Origin: Cohnella phaseoli
Lineage (GTDB): Bacteria > Bacillota > Bacilli > Paenibacillales > Paenibacillaceae
Reading direction: 5' to 3'
Length of the DNA: 64,000 nt
Assembly (NCBI RefSeq): GCF_003386235.1
Contig: NZ_QRDZ01000001.1
Span: forward strand, 186,001 to 250,000
Numbering within the stretch: the first letter of the stretch is position 1; every line of letters starts with the position of its first letter. Positions 17,496 to 26,807 of this stretch are shown here, in pieces. Position numbers and translations under genes: made by a program. The notes below the pieces were generated by a model that had not been told where the DNA came from, did no database searches, and worked only from the letters and a program-made list of their open reading frames with translations.

Positions 17496-18046
17496 CAGGG
17501 ATCCATCACCGACATACGCCTCTCGTTTATCGAATTCCTAAACAAGAAGACGGTCCGCAAATCTGGCAAATGGTCAAGGATAGCCGAATCCTCGATTTAA
17601 ATTCGACTTACTTTTATTTGACGATGAGTCGTTGGTTCTCAGAAAGCTGCAGAGTAGCCGTCGACGCCGAAAGTGGAAATCTGATCGGTTTTGTCATCGG
17701 CTTCCTTCAACCGGAACGTCCGGATACGCTGTTCATATGGCAGATTGCGGTGGACGCCCGTTATAGGGGAAGAAAAATCGCCAGGAAGCTGCTCGACGAG
17801 GTGGCGGAGAGGTCGGATATCCGGTTCGTGGAAACCACCATTGCCCCCTCGAATTTCGCCAGCCGTTCCCTATTTTTGAAATGGGCGCTATCCCGTGAAT
17901 CGTCCGCCGTTCTTTGCTCCGGTTCCGGCTTCAGCGAGGATTCTTTTCCCGGAAACGTGCACGAACGGGAGGATTTATATCGAATCGGACCTTTAGGGGA
18001 AAGACGAGATCCAAGGAGGAGAAGCATGAATGAATCACGCGATTAG
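17492..18046 (+). CDS. ectA: L-2,4-diaminobutyrate acetyltransferase
   Basis: GNAT acetyltransferase of 184 residues that transfers an acetyl group from acetyl-CoA to the gamma-amino group of L-2,4-diaminobutyrate, the second step of ectoine synthesis. The family stretches [20 protein letters not shown], then DLNSTYFYL are present near the N-terminus, and the acetyl-CoA loop [20 protein letters not shown] near residue 90. The substrate-side motif [10 protein letters not shown] follows. It overlaps ehuA (ATGA) and runs 17 bp into ectB, so translation is coupled. All expected residues for the fold are present; length is normal. Confidence 0.93.
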   Translation: MTGIHHRHTPLVYRIPKQEDGPQIWQMVKDSRILDLNSTYFYLTMSRWFSESCRVAVDAESGNLIGFVIGFLQPERPDTLFIWQIAVDARYRGRKIARKLLDEVAERSDIRFVETTIAPSNFASRSLFLKWALSRESSAVLCSGSGFSEDSFPGNVHEREDLYRIGPLGERRDPRRRSMNESRD

Positions 18047-19328
18047 GAAAAGCAACGATTTGGGTACATTCGAGCACTACGAGTCATCCGTAAGAAGTTA
18101 TTGCCGTTCATTCCCAACAAAGTTTCACCGGGCTTCCGGATACCAAATGTGGGACGTCGAAGGTAAATCCTACATCGATTTCTTCGCTGGAGCCGGGGCG
18201 CTGAATTACGGCCACAATCCTCCGGAAATGAAGAAAAAACTGATCAATTACCTGATGGAGGACGGGATCTCCCATACGCTGGATATGGCATCGGAGGCTA
18301 AAGAAGCTTTTCTTGTGCAATTCAACAAAGCAATCCTGAAACCCCGAGGGTTAAATTATAAAGTAATGTTTCCAGGTCCCACCGGGACCAATTCGGTGGA
18401 AAGCGCCTTGAAGCTGGCCAGGAAAGTGACGGGCAGGCAGACGATTATGAGTTTTACGAACGCCTTTCACGGGATGACGCTTGGCGCCCTTGCAGTTACC
18501 GGGAATAAGTTCAAGAGAAAAGGCGCCGGAGTCCCTCTGAATCATGCCGTTTCCATGCCTTACGATGGGTACATGGGAGCCAATACGGATACACTCGCCT
18601 ATATTGAAAGCTATTTGAAAGATAGCGGAAGCGGCATTTCTCTTCCAGCAGCCGTCATCGTGGAGACCTTGCAGGGCGAAGGAGGCATCAACGTCGCTTC
18701 CAACGAATGGTTAACTGGTTTGTCCGAAATCTGCAAGCGCTATGGAATGTTTCTTATCGTAGATGACGTACAGATGGGTTGCGGCAGAACGGGGTCCTTC
18801 TTCAGCTTCGAACGTTGTGGCATTGTTCCAGATATCGTCTGCATGTCCAAATCCATAGGCGGTTACGGGCTCCCCATGGCAATTACGTTAATCAAGCCGG
18901 AATTGGATCAATGGAGTCCTGGGGAGCATAACGGGACCTTTCGCGGAAATAACTTAGCTTTTATTACCGCCACGGAAGCACTCTCCTATTGGGAAACCAA
19001 TCAGTTCGCCGAGGATATCGCAGCCAAAGGAGCATTGCTTCGAAATGAGCTTGACGAAATCGTAGCCAAGTTTCCCGAATTGAAGGGCGAAGCAAGAGGG
19101 ATCGGAATGATGCAAGGCATTGCGTTTGAACCCGGAATCGCCGAGAGAATTTCGATTGCCGCCTTTGAACGGGGGCTTATTATGGAAACCTCGGGAACGG
19201 ACAGTGAAGTCATCAAAATTATGCCTCCTTTAATGATTGACAGAGACGGGTTAATGGAAGGTTTGCTCCTCCTTAAAAATAGCGTGGAGAATGTCGTCGA
19301 CAACAAAAACACAGTACTCAGCCATTAA
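18030..19328 (+). CDS. ectB: Diaminobutyrate-2-oxoglutarate transaminase
   Basis: PLP-dependent class III aminotransferase, 432 residues, making L-2,4-diaminobutyrate from aspartate semialdehyde and glutamate, the first step of ectoine synthesis. [40 protein letters not shown] and the cofactor motif [20 protein letters not shown] are typical. The PLP lysine is in [14 protein letters not shown] (about residue 270). The start follows GGAGAAGC and sits inside the end of ectA. Full length. Confidence 0.94.
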   Translation: MNHAIRKSNDLGTFEHYESSVRSYCRSFPTKFHRASGYQMWDVEGKSYIDFFAGAGALNYGHNPPEMKKKLINYLMEDGISHTLDMASEAKEAFLVQFNKAILKPRGLNYKVMFPGPTGTNSVESALKLARKVTGRQTIMSFTNAFHGMTLGALAVTGNKFKRKGAGVPLNHAVSMPYDGYMGANTDTLAYIESYLKDSGSGISLPAAVIVETLQGEGGINVASNEWLTGLSEICKRYGMFLIVDDVQMGCGRTGSFFSFERCGIVPDIVCMSKSIGGYGLPMAITLIKPELDQWSPGEHNGTFRGNNLAFITATEALSYWETNQFAEDIAAKGALLRNELDEIVAKFPELKGEARGIGMMQGIAFEPGIAERISIAAFERGLIMETSGTDSEVIKIMPPLMIDRDGLMEGLLLLKNSVENVVDNKNTVLSH

Positions 19329-19347
19329 CGAAAGGGAGAATCGGACC

Positions 19348-19734
19348 ATGATTGTTAGATACTTGGAAGAGCGGATCGATACCGAATACGACGTCGCGGC
19401 TGCTACGTGGAACAGCCGCAGATTGTTGCTGGAGGAGGATGGAGTCGGATTTTCTTTGCACGATACCGTCATTAAGGCGGGGACCGAAACGTTGATCTGG
19501 TATAAGCATCACGTTGAAGCCGTCTACTGCATCGAAGGAGAAGGGGAGATCGAACTGACGGAGACCGGAGAGAAGTATCCGATTCGAGCAGGCATGATGT
19601 ACGTCTTAAACGCACACGAAAGACATTATCTGAGGGGAACGACCGATATGCGGATGGTGTGCGTGTTCAATCCGCCCTGTACCGGCCGAGAGGTGCATGA
19701 TGATGAGGGCGCTTATGCGCCATCCAAAGCCTAA
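19348..19734 (+). CDS. ectC: Ectoine synthase
   Basis: Cupin-fold cyclase of 128 residues that closes N-gamma-acetyl-diaminobutyrate into ectoine. The start MIVRYLEERIDTEYDV is the family's N-terminus. The motifs TWNSRRLLLEEDGVGFSLHD, then WYKHHVEAVYCIEGEGEIEL and AGMMYVLNAHERHYLRG contain the metal and substrate residues. AAAGGGAG lies nine bases before the ATG at 19348; an upstream in-frame start inside ectB has none. The last ten or so residues (DDEGAYAPSKA) are the usual tail. Confidence 0.94.
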   Translation: MIVRYLEERIDTEYDVAAATWNSRRLLLEEDGVGFSLHDTVIKAGTETLIWYKHHVEAVYCIEGEGEIELTETGEKYPIRAGMMYVLNAHERHYLRGTTDMRMVCVFNPPCTGREVHDDEGAYAPSKA

Positions 19735-19761
19735 AATACTTTTCAAGGAGCGTGATTTCAT

Positions 19762-20634
19762 TTGTCAAATTTTCAGGATTCCTACCCGACTCGCAAACAG
19801 TCTGAGCCTTCTTGGGTTGAACGCCAAGATCCCGTCGTCTACGATTACGAAATCAAGCAAGCCGAAATCGACTTAGCCCAATTGGCTTTCTATGAAGAAA
19901 ACGGTTATTTATTTCTGAACGAATTCTTCAGTGAAGGGGAAGTAGAAGAATTCAAAGCCAACACACACCGGTTGCTCGATACCTGCCGCTCTTCGACTGC
20001 CCCCGAGGTTATCCTCGAACCTGGCGGACATGAAGTCCGTTCAGTGTTCGCGGTACACGAGAATCAACCCTTTTTCAAAGAACTCGCTGTTCATCCTAGA
20101 CTTAGCGCGATCATTCGGCAAATCCTCGGAGGCCCGGTCTACGTGCACCAGTCCCGTATTAATTTCAAACCGGGTTTTACGGGAAAAGAGTTTTATTGGC
20201 ATTCCGACTTTGAGACCTGGCATGCGGAAGACGGGATGCCAAGAATGAGAGCATTGAGCTGCTCAATCGCCTTGGAAGACAACACCCTGTTTAACGGAGC
20301 ATTAATGGTGATTCCTGGCTCACACCGCGTATTCGTCGGATGTGTAGGTCTTACTCCAGACAATCACTATAGAGATTCCCTTAGAAAACAAGAGGTAGGC
20401 GTCCCTGATCAACAGAGTTTGTCCCGGCTCGTCGAGCAAGGAGGCATTCAAATGCCGGTGGGGAAAGCAGGGTCCGTTCTGCTGTTCGATTGCAATCTCA
20501 TGCACGGTTCAAGCAGCAATATTTCGCCATTTCCACGTAGCAATGCTTTTTACGTATTTAATAGCATGGATAATCGTCTTCAAAATCCATTTTCAGCAAG
20601 TAAACCTAGACCAACATTTATTGCCTCGCGATAA
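19762..20634 (+). CDS. ectD: Ectoine 5-hydroxylase
   Basis: Non-haem Fe(II)/2-oxoglutarate dioxygenase, 290 residues, converting ectoine to 5-hydroxyectoine. The iron ligands are visible in FYWHSDFETWHAEDGMPRMR (H and D) and in the distal LMHGSSSNISPFPRSNAFYV (H, with the 2-oxoglutarate-binding R). The signature RINFKPGFTGKEFYWHSDFE region is well kept. The start is TTG with AAGGAG 11 bases upstream. Last gene of the operon, closed by the hairpin at 20660. Its presence means the cell probably makes a mixture of ectoine and hydroxyectoine, useful against heat and desiccation as well as salt. Confidence 0.94.
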   Translation: MSNFQDSYPTRKQSEPSWVERQDPVVYDYEIKQAEIDLAQLAFYEENGYLFLNEFFSEGEVEEFKANTHRLLDTCRSSTAPEVILEPGGHEVRSVFAVHENQPFFKELAVHPRLSAIIRQILGGPVYVHQSRINFKPGFTGKEFYWHSDFETWHAEDGMPRMRALSCSIALEDNTLFNGALMVIPGSHRVFVGCVGLTPDNHYRDSLRKQEVGVPDQQSLSRLVEQGGIQMPVGKAGSVLLFDCNLMHGSSSNISPFPRSNAFYVFNSMDNRLQNPFSASKPRPTFIASR

Positions 20635-20659
20635 CGCATTAAGAATAAGTGATAAATTA

Positions 20660-20685
20660 AGGCTGCTCCTTGAGAGCAGTCTTTG
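20660..20685 (+). terminator. Terminator after ectD
   Basis: Nine-base-pair stem (AGGCTGCTC with GAGCAGTCT) with a five-base loop and a short T run, 26 bp after the ectD stop. Confidence 0.65.
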
Positions 20686-20894
20686 CTCGTCTCCAACGTA
20701 ATCGAACTGCCTTATAATCTATCGTTCCAACTTTTAACATTAAGGTTATCCAGTAAAAATAAAGTTTTAGACTGCCTTTTGCTTAATAACCTTCGCACTA
20801 TCCTGCCCCGTTAGTTCAACGGCTACGGCCAGCCTACAACTTTATTTTCTCAGTTTATCAAGATCTAACTTTAAGAAAGTGATCGAGGTGTGTA

Positions 20895-21052
20895 ATGGGA
20901 AATATCCGTCAACATTTTGATGAGGAGTTTAACGTCAGACAGTCAAGCACATGATGGAAATTGGAAAGACACCAGCGGAAGTTTCTAAGGAGTTAGATGT
21001 TCTTGTCAGCAGTATTCGAGATTGGCGAAAAATGTATGGGAATAACATTTAG
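20895..21052 (+). pseudogene. IS3-type transposase OrfA remnant
   Basis: A short frameshifted helix-turn-helix segment. One frame gives MGNIRQHFDEEFNV, and after a shift the next gives VKHMMEIGKTPAEVSKELDV, then SSIRDWRKMYGNN, which is the usual beginning of an IS3-family OrfA. No OrfB and no inverted repeats are visible. The rest of the interval 20686-21159 holds nothing I recognise. Confidence 0.65.
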
Positions 21053-21159
21053 TATACTCCCCTCATCCCCTTGAACTTTTGCATTAAGTTCAATCGCAAT
21101 TTCTTTCATCTTACCAATCACATCAACAAAAATGGCGTCTTTTCATCTTAACCATAAAT

Positions 21160-21190
21160 AAAAAGCCGCATAATTAGCGGCTTCTAATGT
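21160..21190 (-). terminator. Terminator of the flavin oxidoreductase gene
   Basis: AAGCCGC/GCGGCTT hairpin with a T run on the minus-strand side, about 15 bp after the stop. Confidence 0.75.
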
Positions 21191-21202
21191 AATATATTGT
21201 TA

Positions 21203-22438
21203 TTAGCCTCTTCGTTTTTGAAACACGGAGAAACCATTGGCCATAGTAAACTTCAATAGAGAGAGCCATACGCTATAGTTAGGATTTGGACGTTTTCCTC
21301 TACTTATTCTTTCTAGTTGTTGTTCATACCAACCAATTTCTAGCATTATAACTTTAGAATCTATCCATTTAACTCCTGTCCGGATAGGTTTAATCTGTAC
21401 CGTTTTATATCTACCTTGGAAAATTTGATTAGGAAGATCTGGTACCAATACAAATCCTTTACCTATTCCCACCATATCGATTGCTTCACTAGCAATCGCT
21501 TCTATCATTCCTTCTTCAGAACGAAACCCTCCTGTCACTACCAATGGAGTAGAGATTATTTTTCTCGCCTTATCGGCATAATCTAAAAAATATGCTTCGC
21601 GTTCTCTGGTTCGCTCACTCGCGGCATTTGATATGAACGCTGGATTTTCATAATTCCCCCCTGAAATTTCAATAAGATCAATTCCAACTTCGGAAAATAC
21701 TCGAATCACTTGCATTGATTCCTCTTCTGAAAACCCGCCACGTTGAAAATCGGCAGAATTCAATTTGAGGCCAACCGGAAATGTATCACCGACTTGTTTC
21801 CGGATTTCTTTATAAATCTCTAACAAGAATTTCATGCGGTTCTCTAAGTTTCCTCCCCATGAGTCCATACGTTGATTATGATATGGAGATAGAAACTGAT
21901 TAATTAGGTAACCGTGCGCAGCATGAATCTGAACACCTGTAAAACCAGCTTCTTTTGCAATCCTAGCTGCATTGCCAAATCGATATATTATTTCTTTGAT
22001 TTCTACTTCACTCAGAGCACGTGGTTGATTAAAAAAACTTTTAAAATTTCCCGTAAGAGGAATTGCACTTGGTGCTACTGGTTGACTAGACAATGTCTTT
22101 GGTGATTGCTTCCCAGGATGATTAAGCTGCATCCAAAGATGTGTTCCGTTTTTTGTGCCAGCTTTCGCCCATAACTTTAGCATGTCCAGGTTAGTCAGAT
22201 CATCGACAACAATATTACCTGGTTCACCTAAAGCATTTCTGTCAATCATTACATTCCCTGTCATGACAAGACCAGCTCCGCCATTAGCCCATGTTTCATA
22301 TAAAGTAACAAGAGATCGCGTTGGATTATGATCTTTTGTTGCCAAGCTCTCACTCAATGCAGCCTTGAAAAAACGATTCTTAATGATCGTCCCATTGGGT
22401 AGTTGCAATGATTCCGCCAGCACAATATTATGTCTCAT
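21203..22438 (-). CDS. NADH:flavin oxidoreductase (old yellow enzyme family)
   Basis: FMN-dependent TIM-barrel oxidoreductase of about 411 residues that would reduce activated C=C bonds or nitro compounds with NAD(P)H. Visible family elements are IKNRFFKAALSE at the N-terminus, the active-site loop HAAHGYLINQFLSPYHNQRM, then DSWGGNLENRMKFLLEIYK, and a C-terminal TGGFRSEEGMIEAIAS. AGGAG is eight bases before ATG 22438; an in-frame GTG at 22447 abuts the ribosome binding site and is less likely. It lies directly behind an ArsR-type regulator whose operator is perfect, so it is probably induced by an electrophile or oxidant. The substrate is unknown. No Fe-S cluster domain is present. Confidence 0.87.
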   Translation of the reverse strand: MRHNIVLAESLQLPNGTIIKNRFFKAALSESLATKDHNPTRSLVTLYETWANGGAGLVMTGNVMIDRNALGEPGNIVVDDLTNLDMLKLWAKAGTKNGTHLWMQLNHPGKQSPKTLSSQPVAPSAIPLTGNFKSFFNQPRALSEVEIKEIIYRFGNAARIAKEAGFTGVQIHAAHGYLINQFLSPYHNQRMDSWGGNLENRMKFLLEIYKEIRKQVGDTFPVGLKLNSADFQRGGFSEEESMQVIRVFSEVGIDLIEISGGNYENPAFISNAASERTREREAYFLDYADKARKIISTPLVVTGGFRSEEGMIEAIASEAIDMVGIGKGFVLVPDLPNQIFQGRYKTVQIKPIRTGVKWIDSKVIMLEIGWYEQQLERISRGKRPNPNYSVWLSLLKFTMANGFSVFQKRRG

Positions 22439-22443
22439 TATTA

Positions 22444-22812
22444 TCACTCCTGGTTCTTATTTTGAGAAGGCCAGTAAATTGTCATAAATCCTTCTATATG
22501 ATCAACTAAGCTCTTAAGTAGCCTGATCGAGCTTTGGTTTGGATCTAAATAGTAGTAATTCTTAGTTCCCACGCGATGAAAACTAACGATTTTTGCATCT
22601 TTCAAGATCTTTAGATGATGCGAAACGGATGGGCGGGATAAGTGAGTTCTCTGCATGAGTTCACCGACGCGCATGCCTTCTTCACATCCTATAGCCAGTA
22701 AAGAAATGATTATCGATTGTCTTGTCAGATCACCTACTGCAGCAAAGATATCTTGGCATTGTCGAAATTCTACAGCAAGTGTATCAAGCTCTTCTGCATT
22801 TTTCACTGACAC
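22444..22812 (-). CDS. ArsR-family transcriptional regulator
   Basis: Winged-helix repressor of 122 residues. The helix-turn-helix is MRVGELMQRTHLSRPSVSHH followed by LKILKDAKIVSFHRVGTKNY. No ELCVCDL-type metal box is present, though one cysteine lies in SLLAIGCEEGMRVGE and another in FRQCQDIF, so thiol or ligand sensing is possible rather than metal sensing. The start is a GTG behind GGAAGGAAGG; a second GTG two codons on is equally placed. It is first in a two-gene operon with the flavin oxidoreductase and sits behind a perfect 10-bp palindrome, suggesting autorepression. Confidence 0.85.
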   Translation of the reverse strand: MSVKNAEELDTLAVEFRQCQDIFAAVGDLTRQSIIISLLAIGCEEGMRVGELMQRTHLSRPSVSHHLKILKDAKIVSFHRVGTKNYYYLDPNQSSIRLLKSLVDHIEGFMTIYWPSQNKNQE

Positions 22813-22830
22813 ACCTTCCTTCCAAAATTC

Positions 22831-22854
22831 ATTCGTTCAAACGATTGAACGAAT
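22831..22854 (-). promoter_or_regulatory. Palindromic operator of the ArsR-type regulator
   Basis: ATTCGTTCAA (22831-22840) and TTGAACGAAT (22845-22854) are perfect inverted copies four bases apart, about 20 bp before the start codon; shape and place fit an ArsR site. Confidence 0.7.
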
Positions 22855-22992
22855 AAATCCTAACATAAAATTTGCAGAAAAAATCATTGAGAAAGAAAAT
22901 CGAGTCCATTCAGAACCCATTCACGTTCATGTCTTTGTTAGATATACTACCCATTTTCAATTCCCCTTATTAAGCGCCTGCCATTTACATCA

Positions 22993-23030
22993 AAGAAAAA
23001 ACGGCAGCCGATCGTTTGACCGGCTGCCGC
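22993..23030 (-). terminator. Strong hairpin with T run on the minus strand
   Basis: CGGCAGCCG/CGGCTGCCG stem followed on the minus strand by TTTTTT. No intact minus-strand gene ends here; it may belong to a gene lost at the neighbouring IS scar. Confidence 0.6.
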
Positions 23031-23149
23031 TAAATCATAATTCAACTTTCGTGTCCCGTTAGGATTACTGTAGAGCGTTAATTTTGCGCTTTGCACAAAA
23101 ACAAGCGCCTCCGGTACAATGGGATAGTCACGGGGTCATAGCCCTTTAG

Positions 23150-23663
23150 CCATTTTAAGGAGGTCGCTCTGCAACAATTGCTGGCGGAATATGATCTGGC
23201 TACGGAGCAACCGCAGCTCATCGAGGGTGAAGTGGCGGCTGTACTGGCTCGGATCCCGATGGCGAAGCCTCTGGCTGCGATGAAGAGCATGAGCATCCTG
23301 TCTGTCGCCAGTATTCTGGGTGAAGCTGCCGACCTCAGCGGCTATGCTCATGGCAACGCATTGCTGCGGCATGCCGGCCTCAACCTGGCCGGAGCGAGCT
23401 CAGGCAAGTGGAAAGGCCAGATGTCCATCAGCAAGCGTGGGTGACCAAGGCTTCGGCATGCCCTGTTTATGGCAACCATGGCCCTCATTCTGAACGATGA
23501 ATCGTTTAAACGACAATACGAAGCGAACGTAAAGATAAAAAGCATGAAGTCGATGCGCTCCGTGATGAAGCTATGCGGCAAGTTGGCACGCCTTTTGGTT
23601 GCCATGGCACAAAGTGGTGAAACTTACGAACCGGAACAAAAGGGCACCGACTCGTACCGTTAG
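23150..23663 (+). pseudogene. IS110-family transposase remnant
   Basis: C-terminal pieces of an IS110/IS116 transposase in two frames. The first piece (to about 23443) holds YAHGNALLRHAGLNLAGASS, then GKWKGQMSISKRG. After a shift the second (about 23469-23663) holds MKSMRSVMKLCGKLARLLVA, then MAQSGETYEPE. The N-terminal DEDD part is missing, so it is inactive. Confidence 0.8.
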
Positions 23664-23761
23664 GATAACCGGCCTCCACCCACCGGATAGGCGTAACGAA
23701 GGAATGAAAGGGCGTCGACCCGTCGAGAAATGGGAGTGAAAGCCTCCGATGGTACACGGTA

Positions 23762-24040
23762 TTATATTATTGCATGCGTGTGCCGCAGCAAGTGAGGGTG
23801 AATGTGCATCCCTGTTTTCTTACACAGCACTTTAAATAAGGCGCGTACATCGCGGTCATTCATCGGTTTTCCAATTCGGTTTCCCCTCAGTTTAACAAAT
23901 ACAAAGTTCGTATCGATTTCAAGATCATCAATCACGTTGTATAGGTAGTCGTCGTATAAATCAATGAGTTCCTGTGAATCATGCAATTCACGTTCACTGT
24001 TGGCCTTGTCATACTCTGCAAGAAATTTAGAATACCCATC
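23762..24040 (-). pseudogene. Tyrosine recombinase (integrase) remnant
   Basis: About 90 codons of a phage-integrase-type catalytic domain. From about 24040 the frame reads GYSKFLAEYDKANSERELHD, then LYDDYLYNVIDDLEIDTNFV, and ends at HPHLLRHTHA, which contains the family's HxLRH motif. The C-terminal tyrosine is missing, and the sequence is cut next to the IS110 remnant. It begins exactly where the downstream end of the second gerC gene lies. Confidence 0.75.
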
Positions 24041-25193
24041 ATTTTAGCGGGTATATCTTCATTCCGGCATGATTAATATTCACTTTGACCATGATAGCAG
24101 AGATAGAATCCGCGTTTACTACGGGCTCGTTAGAACGTTTTAATTCCTTCCAGATAGCGGTCTTTCGTCGAAATAAGAGATGCTCCAAACTATATATATC
24201 CGATTTTATCGTCAAGCCATTTTGGAATGTATTCATCACTTCGTTTCTGACCACTTCTTCGGCAGTGCTTTCCATTTTGCGTTTGGATACTTTTTGAAGG
24301 GTTTCTATTACATTTCCGTTTAATTTGATATGGAAGTGATATTTCGGCAACCCGTTAATGACACTTATGGACATATGAACTTCAGGACTTTCTAGAGATA
24401 AAACAGCCGCATCTTCACCTTGATGCGAGATGACAATCGGGGACCGAATCGTGCTTTTATCAATCCATCTTACGCCCAATAATTTTTGGTTGTCGAGTTT
24501 TCCAAGAAGTTTCCCTTCATCGATGATGTAAGCTCCATCTATAAACATTTTGGAGTCTTCTTTTTCGTCTTTTTTCCAAGTCGTCGAATTGATCGACAAC
24601 GAAGGCAACAATATGTTGGTGCCAGGTTCCCATAAACGAGACAAAAATTGAAAGTATCGAACGGGTTCGATCAAGGATCTCTGATCAAAGGCTTCAATTG
24701 GTTCTTGAGCAAGTGTATTCCTTTGGGAAAAGTTGAAAAAGGCGGGTACGGTAAGAAGACGTTGAATCGGTTCACGAGTTCCGAACACCCAAGGTGTCAA
24801 GCGAATTTCCCAAAATCGACCGATTAAATCGTCAACTTTGAGCACGTTAGCTTTTAGCGCATTTTCTCCGATGATAATGCTTGAAACATGACTCCATGAT
24901 GTTCGTTCTTGAGAAGATGCATAGAGATCATTCATGGCGAGATTCAACGTCTTTGCTTTGGCTTTTCCAATCCATACCTGAGGTGTTTTATCGGTTTTAC
25001 CCGACTCAGTCTTAGCTATAGCAGTAAAATCGAGTAATTGGGCATATAACACGAAGGAATCGTCAATATAATCGATTCCGATAGTCGTCACATAATTGAT
25101 ATTTTCGATTTCTTTAATGTCCCAGCAACCAGATATAATTCCTAACGATAATATGGTGCAAATCAGTTTGATATTTTTAAGAAAATTCTGCAT
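24039..25193 (-). CDS. Spore germination lipoprotein, Ger(x)C family (orphan)
   Basis: Second Ger(x)C protein of the window, about 384 residues. The lipoprotein signal peptide is clear from the start at 25193 (MQNFLKNIKLICTILSLGII, lipobox ISGC). The N-terminal domain has IENINYVTTIGIDYIDD and the C-terminal domain NEVMNTFQNGLTIKSDIYSL followed by EHLLFRR. An in-frame ATG at 25220 has no ribosome binding site. No A or B partner lies beside it; the 3' side is a scar of recombinase and IS remnants and the 5' side an ABC exporter. It could complement another receptor or be left over from a lost operon. Its stop codon TGA lies at the junction with the integrase remnant. Confidence 0.82.
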   Translation of the reverse strand: MQNFLKNIKLICTILSLGIISGCWDIKEIENINYVTTIGIDYIDDSFVLYAQLLDFTAIAKTESGKTDKTPQVWIGKAKAKTLNLAMNDLYASSQERTSWSHVSSIIIGENALKANVLKVDDLIGRFWEIRLTPWVFGTREPIQRLLTVPAFFNFSQRNTLAQEPIEAFDQRSLIEPVRYFQFLSRLWEPGTNILLPSLSINSTTWKKDEKEDSKMFIDGAYIIDEGKLLGKLDNQKLLGVRWIDKSTIRSPIVISHQGEDAAVLSLESPEVHMSISVINGLPKYHFHIKLNGNVIETLQKVSKRKMESTAEEVVRNEVMNTFQNGLTIKSDIYSLEHLLFRRKTAIWKELKRSNEPVVNADSISAIMVKVNINHAGMKIYPLK

Positions 25194-25342
25194 CTCAGTC
25201 GGTGTCCTTTCTTTCGCCATGCGGTACTAACCAGTATTCTCCATTTATCTGGATTTATGTGCGCAGGTTTGGAAAAGCGACTATGAAAGTAACGGGCATC
25301 TGTTTTCCTCGGCATTCTCGGCCAAAAGCCGAATAAGGGGGC

Positions 25343-25363
25343 GGCTCCCTGAAAAAGGGAGCC
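25343..25363 (-). terminator. Hairpin after the ABC exporter operon
   Basis: GGCTCCC/GGGAGCC, 10 bp after the last stop codon. No clear T run follows, so termination is uncertain. Confidence 0.4.
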
Positions 25364-25372
25364 CCAATCTCA

Positions 25373-26104
25373 CTATTCGATACGGTTAAGGAAGCGTCTC
25401 AATAAACCGTAGAGTAGCAGCGAATGAACGACAAGCCCAGCTCCGAAAATGAGCACTTGCCGCTGCCATCCGATTTCCGCCGATAATTGCTCTAAAAGCA
25501 GCTTGGAGGGCCAATAAGTCGGAAGTAAACCAGCAAGCCATTGCCATGGTTCCGTCACAAAATAAGCGCTTGCGGGTCCGAGTAAAGTCAAGGTGATCAA
25601 CTTGGACAACGCCAGCCCTTCGACCTTGTTGGCTGAGAAGGCAACCAGAAACAAGGCGAATAGGGGAGCTTCCATTACGAACAGGAGGAGGGGAAGCATC
25701 CCTGTGGCTGTTAGTTCGGAAATCCCGGAAAAGACAACGAACGCTAGGGACATGCCGGAACCGACGAAAACCGGTACGATTAGACGGTAGACGAGGTACC
25801 CGCTCTTACGAAGCGGAGAAACGGCATAATATTCAACGATGTGTTCGTCCCGTTCATCCAGCATTAGCAAACCTGCCGCGACGCCGATTAGTTGAGGAAT
25901 CAGAACCAGCATGAACAAAGAAATGAACGTCGTATGCTCTGCCAATTCATAGCCGCTTCTGTCCGCGAGCCACTCCGATAACGACGGTAATCCCAGCCTG
26001 GTCATCAGGATGAGCAGCAGGGGGCCGATAAGAATCAGCAGGAGCATCGGGTCCCTGGTCAAGCTTCTCATGTCGCTATGGAGCAGCGTTCTATACTTGT
26101 TCAT
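25373..26104 (-). CDS. ABC exporter permease (ABC-2 type)
   Basis: Integral membrane protein of 243 residues with about six helices, of the kind found in small drug or fluoroquinolone export systems (LMLDERDEHIVEYYAVSPLR between helices two and three). GGAGG sits eight bases before ATG 26104; a longer frame from 26119 starts within that ribosome binding site. It pairs with the next permease as a heterodimer, and its start overlaps the end of that gene. The substrate is not known from sequence. Confidence 0.78.
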   Translation of the reverse strand: MNKYRTLLHSDMRSLTRDPMLLLILIGPLLLILMTRLGLPSLSEWLADRSGYELAEHTTFISLFMLVLIPQLIGVAAGLLMLDERDEHIVEYYAVSPLRKSGYLVYRLIVPVFVGSGMSLAFVVFSGISELTATGMLPLLLFVMEAPLFALFLVAFSANKVEGLALSKLITLTLLGPASAYFVTEPWQWLAGLLPTYWPSKLLLEQLSAEIGWQRQVLIFGAGLVVHSLLLYGLLRRFLNRIE

Positions 26105-26807
26105 GACGATGTCCTCCATCCGCGTATCGTACCGTTGCGCTTAACAGGCGTATCGTTAGAAATCCGGCTATTGCGATCCATACGATCAGAATAGCGATAG
26201 CGTATGCCCCTTCTCCATGCGAGAGAGGATATAGAGAACCGGACATCAGCAGCAAGGAGCCGTGCGTTGGCAATAACCGGTATAGAGGCATATCGAATAC
26301 GTTCAGATAGCCCAGAACGGGAAAAATGAAAACCAAGGAGTACGCCTGCGAGCGGATCAGGAAGCCGTTGATCGATTGGCTAAGGATCGAGGTGGCAATG
26401 CCAATCAGGGTAAACAAACACGAAGTCAGCAAGACTCCAAGAGAGAAATAGATCGGAGCCGTCGGCCATCCGCCCACCGGAAGGTGAATCGCGAACGCCG
26501 CCGCCAGCGATAGCAAACCGAGGGAGAGGCATTTGGCCAGCAAATACTCCGCTAGTTTAATAGGCGTTGCAAAAAGACTACTCCATATGCCCATATCTCG
26601 TTCAAGCAAAACGATGCCTCCCGCAAGCAGCAGGCCCAGTGCGGACGGGTCCGAGAACGTGAGCAATACCAGGGTCGTGTCAACATAAGAATCCGGTATC
26701 GTATGCAGAAGGCCGACGTAAACAGCGCAAATGAATACATAAACGAAATAAAATCGTTGTTTCCACTGAAAGCGTACGTCGAACAAAAACAGTTTCCAGG
26801 GCCTCAT
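26091..26807 (-). CDS. ABC exporter permease (ABC-2 type), second subunit
   Basis: Integral membrane protein of 238 residues with about six helices, starting MRPWKLFLFDVRFQWKQRFY. The loop LLERDMGIWSSLFATPIKLA and SSL-type elements are shared with the neighbouring permease in position but not closely in sequence. It overlaps the ATPase gene by four bases (ATGA) and the following permease by 14 bases. Confidence 0.78.
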   Translation of the reverse strand: MRPWKLFLFDVRFQWKQRFYFVYVFICAVYVGLLHTIPDSYVDTTLVLLTFSDPSALGLLLAGGIVLLERDMGIWSSLFATPIKLAEYLLAKCLSLGLLSLAAAFAIHLPVGGWPTAPIYFSLGVLLTSCLFTLIGIATSILSQSINGFLIRSQAYSLVFIFPVLGYLNVFDMPLYRLLPTHGSLLLMSGSLYPLSHGEGAYAIAILIVWIAIAGFLTIRLLSATVRYADGGHRHEQV

